From: Viola odorata
Taxonomy: Eukaryota > Streptophyta > Magnoliopsida > Malpighiales > Violaceae
Direction: 5' to 3'
NCBI GenBank assembly: GCA_963691705.1
Contig: OY829540.1
Span: 69,736,367-69,800,366 of the forward strand
Length of the DNA stretch: 64,000 bases
Made by a program: the position numbers and the translations under genes. A model generated the notes under the pieces. That model made no database searches. It was not told the origin of the DNA and saw nothing but the letters and a program-made list of their open reading frames with translations. Of this stretch, positions 1-10,293 are shown piece by piece; positions within the stretch are counted from its first letter, which is position 1; each line of letters opens with the position of its first letter.

Positions 1-254
1 CCCCGTTCGGATGTCAAATTTACATTTTCTGCATCAACCTCCGACAATTGCGGTATCCCCGCTCGGATCTCATCCCTTCATCAACGTCCGGAGAGCGATA
101 GCCTCGCACGGACACACATTCCAGCTCGTATCGTAAGGTCAAGGTAAGACGTCGAAATTCAAAACGTGGTAAGTACATAGGGCAACCGTCTTTACTGCTA
201 ATCAAAAATCTCAGTTACACTGCATTTTTGATCAGACAGTAAAGAGGGGGCAAC
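1..254 (+). mobile_element. 3' internal end of LTR retrotransposon with polypurine tract
   Basis: This stretch lies immediately upstream of a long terminal repeat. It ends in a purine-rich tract, AAAGAGGGGGCAAC at 241-254, the expected plus-strand priming site next to a 3' LTR. No protease, reverse transcriptase or integrase coding can be read here, so this is probably the untranslated tail of the element. The body and the 5' LTR lie outside the window to the left. A short minus-strand open frame (20-205) has no recognisable domain and is not called. Confidence 0.75.
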
Positions 255-973
255 TGTTGCTACCCGATTTTTTGACTTTTCGTCACAACTTTACGCATTT
301 TTACGCTTATCACATTTAATAGCTCTTCTAGGTCAAATTTATGTTGATTCTTGGTCCTAGGCTAGTTTGTTTAATATTCCGTGTCATTTCATGCATTTTC
401 AATTTTTTCGTGCTTTTAACTGTCTTTTCGCTCGAACTTTCCTCGGTCCCGAGTAAGTTTCCTCGGACCGTGGGTCGGGCGCGTAATCTCTTTAATTGAT
501 AATTACGTACTATTTTTCTCTTTCACGCCACCTCGTTCAGTTTCGTTCAATTTTTGTCGTAAGGACATTTATTTTGCGTTCAAAACGTTTTGACGTTTCC
601 GAAAGAGAAAATAAATACGTTAACTCAAACTTCTCGTTTATTTACTGTACGCTAGTTTTCTTGTCTTATTTTTCTACACGTCGTGGTTTCCTCGGCTCGG
701 ATTTATTTTCGCTTTCGTACGATTTCGCTCGTACGAAAATATCCCGTTCGTGTCCAATTTCATGCATTAATGACAATTAATGCATGAAATATCTGAATTG
801 CCTCTCCTTTCTTCCTAGCTAGCTCGCAGACTACAATTGATCATCACAAAACCTCCCATCAGTGATCCAAGGCCACACAAACCCAAACTTGGCCTCCACT
901 CCGGCACTGTTCACCTTTCCATTTCTCCCGTCCATTTTCAGCCGCAAACACTTCCAAACCGACTCCACTTACC

Positions 974-983
974 TCTATAAATA
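974..983 (+). promoter_or_regulatory. LTR promoter TATA box
   Basis: CTATAAATAG lies about 720 bp into the LTR, followed by a pyrimidine-rich stretch and CT repeats near 1085-1100. This is the expected place for the U3/R boundary, with transcription starting around 1005. It implies a very long R-U5 of more than 2 kb. Confidence 0.6.
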
Positions 984-2259
984 GCAAGCAATTATCAACG
1001 AAATAGGGACACCAAAATTCACTCTCACTCTCCACTTTCTTGCTCATCCTTCTTGGACCAAAAACTCTCCTGGGAAGTAAGAACTCTCTCTCTCTAAAAC
1101 TCTTTAATTTTCGTTTTTGCATGTATGGTGTAAATAAATTGCTATAACTTGCTCACATGCTTAGTTTATATGCTAATTAAATTTCCCTTGCCTCAATTTA
1201 ATTGCTTGCTTACTCTAGCTAATTAATCACAAAAATGCATGTTAAATAGCTTATTATTCCATGTGAGAATTGACCACTGTTTTGGTTTAAATCTCTTGTT
1301 GTAATTACTTGCTCAAGCTGCTGCTATGTTGAGGGATTTTTGGGCCTGTTTCAGGTTGGTTTGGTGGCCGGAATGGCCACCCTTGTCGCCGGCAGTGGTG
1401 CCGGCGACGTGCTGGAGGAAGAAGAACAGTGCAGCGTGGCTGCTGTTCTTCAATTGAAAGGTGACGGGCCAAGCCCGTCCCTTTCATTTAATTAAACACG
1501 GATGGGCCTTGGCTTAAGCCAAGCCCATCCGTTCCTATTTCCTTTCCCTTTTAATGCACGGCCCATAATATAAATTAAAACTTGGGCTTGGCTTAGGCCA
1601 AGCCCATTTTTTAATGTCCAAAATTCGAAGGTGGGACCCACTCCTTTTTTCGTAGAAATTGTAAAAATGCTCGTATGCTTGTATGACATGTTTAATTTCC
1701 ATAAAATGTTTGTATGCTTTTAAGACATGTTTAATTCGTATAAAATATTTGGATACCTCGTATGATGTATTATTTTATTTTTACATGCCATGTGAATTAT
1801 CGTAAAATTAATTGCATGCTTCGTATGATGTATTATTCATTTTATGCCATGTCAATTATCGCAAAATGCCCACATGATATTTATTTTATGCCATGCTTTA
1901 AAATGAAATACTCGTATGCTTATAAAATAAATAAATAAATGGTATACTTGTTTGCGTTGTTTATATAATTGCTTGCTCAAATTAAATAAATATTGCATGC
2001 GCTCTTTATTATTTATTTATTTTCAAACCTTCGCTAACACTCTCGCTTTGTAGGTTAAAGCTTTAAATCCTCGTTCAAAAGTACGTTTTATCCTTTTATT
2101 TAATTTAAATGATTTCCGTAAAAAATGATTCGCACGTGTATCATCCCAAGTTAGGAATCCAAGAATGGGCCTAAGCCCGGCCCATTAGAATTGTAGGCAT
2201 TATTTCCATGCATTCGTATACAATAATTAAATCGTCAATTACTTTTAATTGCATAAATG

Positions 2260-2465
2260 AGGTAATAATTAATTGCTAAACTTGTTGTAATAATTAATTA
2301 CCCATTTTTCACTTGTTGTAATAATTAATTACCCCTTTTCACTTGTTGTAATAATTAGTATGTCACTTGTTGTAATAATTAGTTAGATAATTATTCCGAC
2401 CTCCAATTTGTAATAATTAGATAAATAGTTATTATTTCGGATTATGGTTTGTAATAATTAGCTAA
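2260..2465 (+). repeat. Tandem repeat inside the LTR (TTGTAATAATTA core)
   Basis: At least six imperfect copies of a unit of roughly 25-35 bp carrying TTGTAATAATTA, often preceded by CACTTG, occur in a row. Spacing varies, so this is a degenerate minisatellite within the LTR. Confidence 0.7.
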
Positions 2466-3296
2466 GTAGTTAAAACATGTATGTTTGTATACCTAAAGTA
2501 TTTATGTCAATTGTCATCGATCGGGGTTCGTCCAAAAGGTAAGATTACCTTAAACGTTTCCTTGTATGTTCACACGAAGGTCCAAAGCCTTAAACTTATC
2601 GTATACATGACCACTTAGGAAACGCTAGAACCACCAAATCGTATGCATGACATATAGAATTATTAGCAAATTAAAATCAACCCACATGCCTACATGTTTA
2701 CGTCACTCGCATTTAATTACCATGAGATTAATTGTTTTCTTGTTAAGTGATACGCATGATGGCTCCAAAGGCCATACCAACCTATGTGCATTCATAAAAA
2801 TGTACTTTGCTAGTTTCAACCATGATAGATCACGTAGTAACTAAGTCATGCATGGCTCGATGAAAATGGAGGAACGTCCGCTCTAGCATAGAGACAAAAT
2901 GGTAACCCCATCCCTCTGACCCAAACGGAAATAACAAGTCCCAAATGCTAAGATGTAACGTCACCTTAGAGGGCCCAAATTACATGTTTAAAATATTTTT
3001 CTCAAAACACCTCGCATACCGGTAACCTTTTTAAGGATGTGACTTGGGTGCCTAACACCTTCCCAAGTCCATAAATACGACCTCGAACCATTGTTCTTTG
3101 GTTTAGACCATTGTGCCTTAGTTTTATTTATTTTTTATGCCATGGCGATTAGGTTCCCTAAAACCTCCGAAAATTAGGGTGGCGACTTCATTTTGCATGA
3201 TGTTAAGACAAATCCAACGCTTGTCTCGCATTATGCCCCGTCCCGAACCTTTACTCGTTTTCAACGAAAAAGGGGGTGCGACAACTATATTATACT

Positions 3297-3570
3297 TGCT
3301 TATAAGACTTACTATAATATATAGGTTTTCATCTCAGCGTGTTTATAAAAAATTTCAACCAATAAATATTTCGTTTTTCTCTTACATTTTAGAATGCCAT
3401 TAATTAATTTTTATTAGAAAAATTAAAAACTTTGTGGTTATTTTTGTTTGCTTTTGTTTAATTTGAAGGCTAATGGTGTTTTTTCCCCCTAATGTTTGAG
3501 GCTTGCAATGGAGCTTGCACCAGGAATCATGCACCGTGATTTTGAAGAATGTCAGGAGCAAGAATTGGGT
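3297..3570. repeat. Direct repeat copy B of a 2.13-kb tandem duplication
   Basis: This segment matches 5428-5697 in the same orientation with only scattered substitutions and small indels; both begin TGCTTATAAGACTTA. The spacing is about 2131 bp. Read on the minus strand it contains a short C-x3-C-K motif (WCKLHCK), resembling the last-exon motif of the cysteine-rich peptide gene next door, so it may hold the 3' remnant of another family member. The long LTR ends 14 bp before this copy. Confidence 0.8.
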
Positions 3571-3846
3571 TGATGCATAAAAAAAATTGGGTTGATGCAT
3601 AAAAAAAATTGTCATTTGCACGAAATATATGATTCGGAAAAGATAAAATGACAAATATTATGAACAGTAAGGGAGTATATATTAATGTAATGTAATGATA
3701 TTGTCATGATTATTGAACAACTCCATTGTTGATGTATATAGAACAACTCCATTATTGAATATAAAACATCCATTATTTTTAAAGAAATTTTACATTTTAT
3801 TTGAATATATATAACTTCTTTTCTATTATTAATGTAAATTAATTAA

Positions 3847-5192
3847 TTAGTTGCTGATCTTCGCCTTGCAGTTGGCATAGCAAGAAACCGCAGACTCTCC
3901 AATTTGATCATTTGCATTCTCCTCTGCAGCAAACATTCACAAAATTGAACAATCTATTAGAATCATGCAACTAATTTCATAATATCTGTCATTTTAGAAA
4001 GAAAAAAAGAAGAAGATTGTTTTGGAATATCGATGTGTTATTTTAAAAAATCGGTATCGGTATTTCAATTTATTTAAAATCCATGTATTTATATTTATAC
4101 GTTCGCCTTTTAGACCAACCGATGGAGTAATTTATAGGAGATAGTATATAATAACATACCAGAGATGGAGTAAATGCCTTTGGAACGCAGACAATTGGAA
4201 GTGCAAAGAGATTGTGATTTTGGAATTGGGAGGAAAGAGTGCAAGCATATAACCATGCATTCCCCAAAACAGCGAATGAGTGGAGTTGGCTTTCCTAAGC
4301 ATATCTCTGAACATTTGGCAAAGCAAAGAGGTTTATTCCACCAATGTTGGGTAGAAATTGGTTGATCTGCTACAGCCGCTCCTACCGCAACCACCATCAT
4401 CAACACCACAACACTGATAATACAAAATATATCGGGAGGGGCATAATGGACTATGTACCTTCACGAAGTACTGTTGACCAGTCAAAACGGCGCATGACCG
4501 ATTGACCAGCTCAATCGTAGAAAACGGCATCGCGACCGATTGACTAAGTCAACAGGAATAAGTGCCCAAAGGACAAGTCTAGCCCGATCGCCTCAAAACG
4601 GGACAAGGCCGATCCATCCGCCAAAGCATGAGGAAACGGATCGGCACCGTTATATACATGGACCAGGTCAATGGTCTCCAAACGACAGCATGCCGATCTA
4701 ACCACAACGGCAGCATGCCGATCCAACACAGGCAGTAAGCCCCACTCACTGGTATAAATCATATAATACTCAGTAGTCAGTGCACATTTAGTCAAAGTGG
4801 GCATGGGGGAATAACCTGCTCCCATCAAGTCATCATTACCTTCCAACCACCTTCTGACAGAAAAGGGGAAAAAGGAGGTCAAAGTGGTTCAACCACTCCA
4901 GCCCTGCAAAAGGACTAAGGGGAAGAACATAAAAGAGAGGGAGGTCTCTAGATCGAAAGAGGAGGATTCATTTTCCACTCTGACACACACACTTAATTAT
5001 TTTACAAAGACCAAACACTGATTTTGGCATTGGAGGTTCTCCGCCGGAGACAACTCCGGCGGTTTTGCAGGTTGCTCAAGGTGTCCCAAGGAGCTCCAAC
5101 CACCACACTCCGGCCTGCCCTTTGACGGAAAAGCCCCCACCCCGCTAAAGGGATTATCAAACACCCAAAGCATTCTCTCCCTTGCAACCCAT
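3847..5192 (-). pseudogene. Cysteine-rich secreted peptide gene, split by an LTR-like insertion
   Basis: On the minus strand a start context ATGGGTTGC at 5192-5184 is identical to the start of the peptide gene at 29155. It is cut off from the rest of the gene by about 750 bp of foreign sequence (4434-5180). The frame resumes at about 4433 with a hydrophobic signal-peptide core (VVVLMMVVAVGAA), then a mature region with C-x3-C-x3-C, x9, C-x3-C-x3-C, x12, C-x3-C. A GT donor follows at 4159/4158; the next exon (3923-3847) starts after CTGCAG and adds one more C-x3-C-K before a TAA stop. No ATG lies in frame upstream of the signal core inside the insertion. A TATA box remains at 5273-5282. The family is not one I can name; the spacing suggests a helical-hairpin, disulfide-rich secreted peptide. 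Confidence 0.65.
4434..5180 (+). mobile_element. Probable solo LTR inserted in the peptide gene
   Basis: The inserted segment starts GGGAGGGGCATAATGG and ends CTCTCCC. It has LTR-like architecture on the plus strand: a TATA-like CATAAAAG near 4929, then a segment with GGCATTGGAGGTTCT and CCGGCGG motifs of the kind found downstream of the start site in many plant LTRs. It also holds repeated short motifs (GACCGATTGAC, GCATGCCGATC). I could not find a convincing target-site duplication or clean TG...CA ends, so the exact boundaries and the class are uncertain. No coding domain is present. Confidence 0.5.
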
Positions 5193-5272
5193 AATCAATC
5201 TTAAATTAATTACTCTTCTTCTTTTCTTTTTTTCTTTAATTTTTGGTTGCATATTTGTGTTCAATTGGCCTC

Positions 5273-5282
5273 AAATTTATAG
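5273..5282 (-). promoter_or_regulatory. TATA box of the split peptide gene
   Basis: On the minus strand CTATAAATTT lies about 80 bp upstream of the ATG at 5192. The intact paralog has CTATAAAT at 29099, about 50 bp upstream of its ATG. The promoter therefore seems to survive although the coding region is split. Confidence 0.5.
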
Positions 5283-5427
5283 ACATGAAAAGATATATCA
5301 TATCATATGGTATCATTTTTTTGGACCATCTTAAGAAATAAGGTTGTCATTTTGGATTTTGGGATATTCTTAATTTCTAAGAACAGTACTATATTATATA
5401 TTACCATGTACTATATATATTAGTATA

Positions 5428-5697
5428 TGCTTATAAGACTTATTATAATATGGATTTTCATCTTAGTGTGTTTATAAAAAATTTCGACCAATAAATATTT
5501 CGTTTTTCTCTTACGTTTTAGAATGTCATTAATTAATTTTTATTAGAAAAATTAAAAACTTTGTGGTTATTTTTGTTTGTTTTTGTTTAATTTGAAGGCT
5601 AATGGTGTTTTATTTTCCTAATGTGTTGAGGCTTGCAATGGAGCTTGCACCAAGAATCATGCACCGTGGTTTTGAAGAATGTCACGAGCAAGATTCA
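5428..5697. repeat. Direct repeat copy A of the 2.13-kb tandem duplication
   Basis: This is the partner of 3297-3570. It includes the same minus-strand C-x3-C-K tail motif and the same AT-rich 3' flank. The two copies bracket the split peptide gene, so the locus was at least a tandem pair before the retrotransposon cut the left copy. From 5698 to about 6120 I see only AT-rich non-coding DNA. Confidence 0.8.
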
Positions 5698-6526
5698 TCT
5701 TTCTTGTTTTTATTTTTCAGAAGAAATAATATCCACCATATAAGGCAAGAGCACACCAATAATTATCGGCACAAAACTATATTCAATGAAGGAATAAAAT
5801 CAAATTAGTACTCACAACTCTCTTATTATTATTATTTTATTATTTCATGTGACAAAATGGCCGTGATTGTGTGGTTACATTATTTTTTATGTTTTTTTCA
5901 GCGAAGTGGTGTTTCCCATATTTGTTACTTTTTTTTAAAATTTATATAACTTTTTGAATCTTTTTACTACCAAAAAAAAGTTAAAATTATAACTTTAGAA
6001 AACTATAAGGTTTATATCGCAAACTTTAAAAATATAGGGACCAAAATTAGAACATTTTTTTATATATAGGATTTTTTTATGTAGTTTTACCCAACATTTT
6101 TTTATTCATACAACACATTACTGACAACGTAGATATCACTAATAGAAGGCTGTAAAAACACTCAATCAGTGAGATGTTAAAAGTGGATGACAGATATCCG
6201 AAGCAGTCAAATTCATGTAAAGGATGCAAAGTTGTAATACCATATACTTGTCCCTGGTTAAAGAGTGGGGACTATAAAACTGTCAAACATGCCAAGAGTT
6301 TAGGGCTGTAAATTATGCAGTTTGAACAAGAAGAGATAAGCCGAGATAGAGTTAAAAGCATTCCTCTGACGACTAGACTGAAAATTAAATAATAAAAAAG
6401 GTACTCAATTTAACTAGACTCTGCTACGACAGGCTTGATAAAGACGACAAGGTTCTTTTCCAGCGTAAAGCGAGACCCGCCCAGGACAAGCATTTGTGCG
6501 CGATCCATGCAGAGGATGCCTGCCTT

Positions 6527-7753
6527 TCACTCATCTGAAGCCTTAGGTGAATTCTCTGGGGTCTTCAAAACTGTAGCCGCCAATTTGCCTTTATGCGCTG
6601 TCACGGCTGCACGAAATTCTTCCACTATTGAAGGGTCCTTGAACTTCAGAGCAACCGTAGAAAGTCTATCCTTTCCTTCACCAGTACTATTCATGCAAGC
6701 GAAAGTGATGCCTTTCTTGTCCATGTTTGTGAGCTTCATGTCAGGATAAAGATTTGCATTCAGAATCAACCTGTAGTTACCTCTTGCTCGCATGACAACT
6801 CTACCACCTTCCGCCTCAGTGGTAGAAATATTGACCTTCAATTCTCCCTTTCCACGCTCCTTCCAGGTGCCATCAAGAAACTCAAACAACACTGAGTCAG
6901 CAGAGAAAACCGTTTTCTCATTCTCTTCCCCCGTCTCAACTGGAACCTCCTTCAGAGATTGAAAACCACTACTCTCATTTCTTGAGACTATGGATGGCCC
7001 TGTTGAGTTAAATAGGGGTGAATTTCCATTATTAGAGAGACCAAAACCAAAAGATCCATCCATAGAAACCGACCCAAAGGTGAAAGTAGAAGTAGTAAAC
7101 CCAGTTCCAGCAAGCCCTGTGAAAGCATTTTGGCTACTTGAAAGCTGCTGAAATGAACTCAAAGGAGTTTCTTCAGCACTTTGATCTACATTTTTAGTAC
7201 CATTGTCCTTTTCTTCATTTTCTGTCTTATCACCTTCAGCTGCCTTCTCTTCCTCTGGCTTGTCATTTTCTGCTGGTTTTTCATCGTCTGGCTTTATAGC
7301 AGTCTCATTGACTGTATTCTTATTTTCCTTGTCTTCACCACTTTCCTTGTCTGCAGCATTTTCAGCTACTGGCTCATTGCTCTTGCCTTCTGATCCCTCG
7401 GTATTCCTATTTTCACCTTTTTGAGTTTCATCACTGGTGTCATTTTCCCCATCTACAACTTTATCAGAAGGTGTAATCACAACAGTTGCTACTGCACTGG
7501 GGGGCGCCACTGCTCCTGTAGGAGGGAACAAGCTAATCCCGGCAAATGGATTTGATGAAGGGGCTGATGTGGTTGGATTGCGACGAACCTTTACAATTCT
7601 TCTGGTTGCCAGAACCTCCTCACTTGCCCTCTTGAATGTTCCGGTCTCTTCCTCAACAGAATCATCATCATCAAGGCCAGGGTTATCTTTTGATATCTCC
7701 CTTCCAGCAGCTCTCTTCTTTGAAGGAGCAAGGGCATTATCTGCATCCCCCAT
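6527..7753 (-). CDS. NUP50: Nuclear pore protein NUP50-type, RanBD-containing
   Basis: A single coding exon of 408 codons, starting at the ATG at 7753 (MGDADNALAPSKKRA) and stopping at 6527. The N-terminus carries the basic motif typical of NUP50 proteins that binds importin-alpha. The middle is long, acidic and low-complexity (about residues 110-210), followed by a short stretch with FG dipeptides (FTFGS, FGFGLS; about 220-250). The C-terminus (about 278-400) is a Ran-binding domain with LFEFLDGTWKERGKGELK and the MRARGNYRLILNANL core. NUP50 sits on the nuclear side of the pore, where it helps release cargo from importin-alpha and binds Ran-GTP. The first in-frame methionine belonging to the family was chosen; frame upstream of it is 5' UTR or intron. 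The 5' UTR is split by an intron of about 1.7 kb. Confidence 0.92.
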   Translation of the reverse strand: MGDADNALAPSKKRAAGREISKDNPGLDDDDSVEEETGTFKRASEEVLATRRIVKVRRNPTTSAPSSNPFAGISLFPPTGAVAPPSAVATVVITPSDKVVDGENDTSDETQKGENRNTEGSEGKSNEPVAENAADKESGEDKENKNTVNETAIKPDDEKPAENDKPEEEKAAEGDKTENEEKDNGTKNVDQSAEETPLSSFQQLSSSQNAFTGLAGTGFTTSTFTFGSVSMDGSFGFGLSNNGNSPLFNSTGPSIVSRNESSGFQSLKEVPVETGEENEKTVFSADSVLFEFLDGTWKERGKGELKVNISTTEAEGGRVVMRARGNYRLILNANLYPDMKLTNMDKKGITFACMNSTGEGKDRLSTVALKFKDPSIVEEFRAAVTAHKGKLAATVLKTPENSPKASDE

Positions 7754-7764
7754 TATATACAAAC

Positions 7765-9452
7765 CTGATGAAGTTGTACTTAGAAACTGTAATCCCAAAA
7801 AGATGGAAAAAAGGTTTACCTGCAGAAATAATATCTCCCACAATAAGATAACCAAACAATTAAAACCGAAAACATCTCTCCTTGAGTAATACTAGTTCGG
7901 CTATCCAAATAATGTGGAAACATAATAGACAAAATCAGTGAAAAGTAGACCACAAATCTAAGTTCAAAGTTATCCTAAAAGAGAATTCATTTATGAACAG
8001 ATGCCTTCCAGCTCACTAAAAAGAGTATCCGTAAAATTAAGAACATTTTACATTAAAAGTCCTATTCAGATCAATAAACACACCTATCTCACTGAACAAT
8101 CCAAACATCAAAATAAACAATACAAGGCACATATCTATATAATTTCCCCCCCTTTTGTTTTAAGATATACTCAACCCACTGAAATGAAAGTTTATGTGTA
8201 CGACCTGCAAGTAGCTTTAATCTTAGTGGTCTAGAACAAACAGACGTACATCTTACCAAATATTATGTCAATCACATTATTCCAGTGCAAGAAATTGAAC
8301 AAACTGTTGGGTACAGGACAAGTCTACGACCAGGCACAAACTCGGATAGTGATAGTGTAACTCATGAATAGAAGTTCCTGAGTTCCACTCAGAAACATAA
8401 AATCACATAGCAATCACCAAAAACAGGCAATATTGAACACTTTTAGGAAACATAAGTGCCATTCAATTCAAACCAAGTCAGTAAATATGATAGCTCACAA
8501 CATCTAACGCGTTATAAAACCCATCATAAGATGAAAAGGTAAACAAACATGCAAAGTTTAACAATTTGAACAGAAAACAGGAAGAATATTCGAGTAGTGT
8601 ATCCGAACTTTGCCAGCTATCAGTTGAGACCAATATAAAATTTTGAATAATGAGTTGCAGAAGAGTTTCCACCATCTTTAAAGTGCACACGTGCATAGAC
8701 ACATGAAAGGTGAAGAAAAAGAATCAGAAGATTGCTAAGCACCTATCTCCGAAAGCCTAATTGATTACATGTCTTTATTCTAGGACACTCTTCAAGAGTA
8801 TAATTTAATTGAAATTCCACAGCAAACAGCATCAGTGACTACAGACACCAGAATTCGTGCTCATTTCAACAGACAGATAATGTCAGCAATGAAAACACAG
8901 GGTGTGCAAGCAACAATGACATCAACCAAGCTAACGGACCCCTATTACATATCATTGAAAAAGGGGCAGAATCAACTTTAATTCCTTAAACCCAAAATAG
9001 AATACTACCATAAGCAGAACTGTCAATAGCTTATGAACTCTTACAAATCAATTCCGCATAAGTTTCCCAGTAATTAACAGTAACAGTGCGAAATTCTGTT
9101 ATACAATCATTTAACAAATCAAGAGTATATAATTAAAAAGGGGGGAAATAAGAACATGAAAAAGAAGAGAGTCTAAGAGAGGTTGTTGACAAAACCACCT
9201 TCTATGTCCAGATACAGAGCACAAACGCTACCATTGCATGCTAGTAGCACAAAGCTACAAAACCCTAATCACATAAATGAGGATAAAGTTTATGATTTTC
9301 ATTTTGTTTTTCGTTCCAAAATTTCCCAGCAGCAAACAGAAAGCATGACCTAGGGTAGAGCTAAATCTACAGTTTTCATAAATGGGTAATCAGTAAAATC
9401 AAGTAAAATGAATAAACACAAAACATTCCCAGCAGAGAGATAGAGCACTTAC
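7765..9452 (-). other. 5'-UTR intron of NUP50
   Basis: Minus-strand donor CAGT|GTAAGTGC at 9452 and acceptor TTCATCAG|GTTTGT at 7765 define the intron. It leaves an 11-nt leader before the ATG at 7753. A long leader intron is common in plant housekeeping genes. No other coding potential was seen inside; an additional non-coding exon within it cannot be excluded. Confidence 0.6.
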
Positions 9453-9634
9453 ACTGTAGTGAAGGGCGAGGGAAGATGGCTTGAAAACAAAAACCCTAGG
9501 GAGGGAGAGAGAGGGAGAGAGAGAGAGATCCAAACAAGAAGGGGTTTAAATCTTTTGTTTTTGGTTTTAATGGATTTGGAGGATGGATGGATGGATGGAT
9601 TGATTGAGGGGTGAGATGTAACAATGTATTTTAT

Positions 9635-9643
9635 TTTTATATA
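9635..9643 (-). promoter_or_regulatory. Probable TATA box of NUP50
   Basis: On the minus strand TATATAAAA lies upstream of the leader exon that ends at 9453, so transcription would start near 9610. The leader between them is CT-rich (CTCTCTCTCTCC near 9510-9530) and carries AAACCCTAG-like telo-box sequence near 9490. Confidence 0.45.
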
Positions 9644-9725
9644 ATCTGCTTGTTTAGATGAAAAGCAAGCGGAACGATATATAGGGAATACACAAGAAAA
9701 ATGTGAACGAAAAGTTCTTATAGTA

Positions 9726-9941
9726 CTCCCTCTAATTTTTATTAAATGAGGCTTTAATTTGAATACGCATATTAAAAAGGTCGGATGATTTACTATTTGA
9801 GACAATTTTGTTCCGAATTTTTACTAGGACGTACGTGTTGGAAAAAAAATAAGAATTTTTTTTGAGTCAAATATTGAGTCATCCAACCTCCTTAATATGC
9901 CCAAATCAAAACGTCAGTTAATAAATAAAAGTTAGAGGGAG
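9726..9941. mobile_element. Stowaway-like MITE (216 bp)
   Basis: The ends are CTCCCTCTAA...TTAGAGGGAG, flanked on both sides by the dinucleotide TA (9724-9725 and 9942-9943). This is the terminal motif and target duplication of Stowaway (Tc1/mariner) MITEs. The two arms are complementary over about 70 bp with scattered mismatches, so the whole element can fold back. It lies about 100 bp upstream of the NUP50 TATA box. The remainder of 9944-10284 is AT-rich with nothing recognisable. Confidence 0.85.
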
Positions 9942-10293
9942 TATTATGAAAGGTTTCGGCCTCTCTATCTCGGAATCGCCACGTGGTGGGTTAAGTGAAC
10001 TACTAGTAATTAATATGGAGTATATTTTTTTATATTCTTGTTCTTGATTTTGTAAATTCAAAAATTATCAACTCACCAATTTTCTTTATTTAATATTTTA
10101 ATCTATTACGTCACTTGTCAACTATCGCGCAGTTGGTTTTCCACATTTAGCACGAGAACTTCTAACCCTTTTTTTTTGGTCGAGGAGAACTTCTAAACTA
10201 AAGAACCCTTTTACTTTTCTTTACTCTCAACTTTCAAAAAAAAAAGATCATTAGCCATTACAAGCTTAGATCTGCGAACTCCCTACTCAACCA

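Larger units (their letters stand above)
255..3283 (+). mobile_element. Long 3' LTR (about 3 kb), Gypsy/Tat-like retrotransposon
   Basis: The LTR begins TGTTGCTACCCG right after the polypurine tract and ends GGGGGTGCGACA at 3283, so it has the canonical TG...CA ends. Long LTRs starting TGT(T/C)GC and ending TGCGACA are known from plant Tat/Ogre-type Gypsy elements; the lineage call is by analogy only because no reverse transcriptase is in the window. It contains a TATA box at 974-983, inverted repeats around 1499-1610, and a tandem array built on a TTGTAATAATTA core between about 2260 and 2465. The base after the LTR begins ACTAT. The duplicated flank near 5406 has the same ACTAT in an uninterrupted context, so ACTAT is the likely 5-bp target duplication. 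The second copy would lie left of the window. Confidence 0.8.

Noticed and set aside
4333..4530. Minus frames near 4409 as the real peptide start
   Set aside because: The apparent start is not an ATG, and the upstream part of the frame lies in inserted DNA. The homologous start codon is at 5192.
4434..5180. The insertion in the peptide gene as a normal intron or as a TIR transposon
   Set aside because: The ends do not fit GT-AG in the gene orientation. The short GGGAG/CTCCC inverted ends lack a target duplication, while the interior has LTR-like motifs. The class is left open at moderate confidence.
7181..7889. Several plus-strand open frames opposite NUP50
   Set aside because: They are antisense to a Glu/Lys-rich low-complexity stretch and read as Ser/Phe/Leu-rich sequence. 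The NUP50 frame on the minus strand explains the openness.
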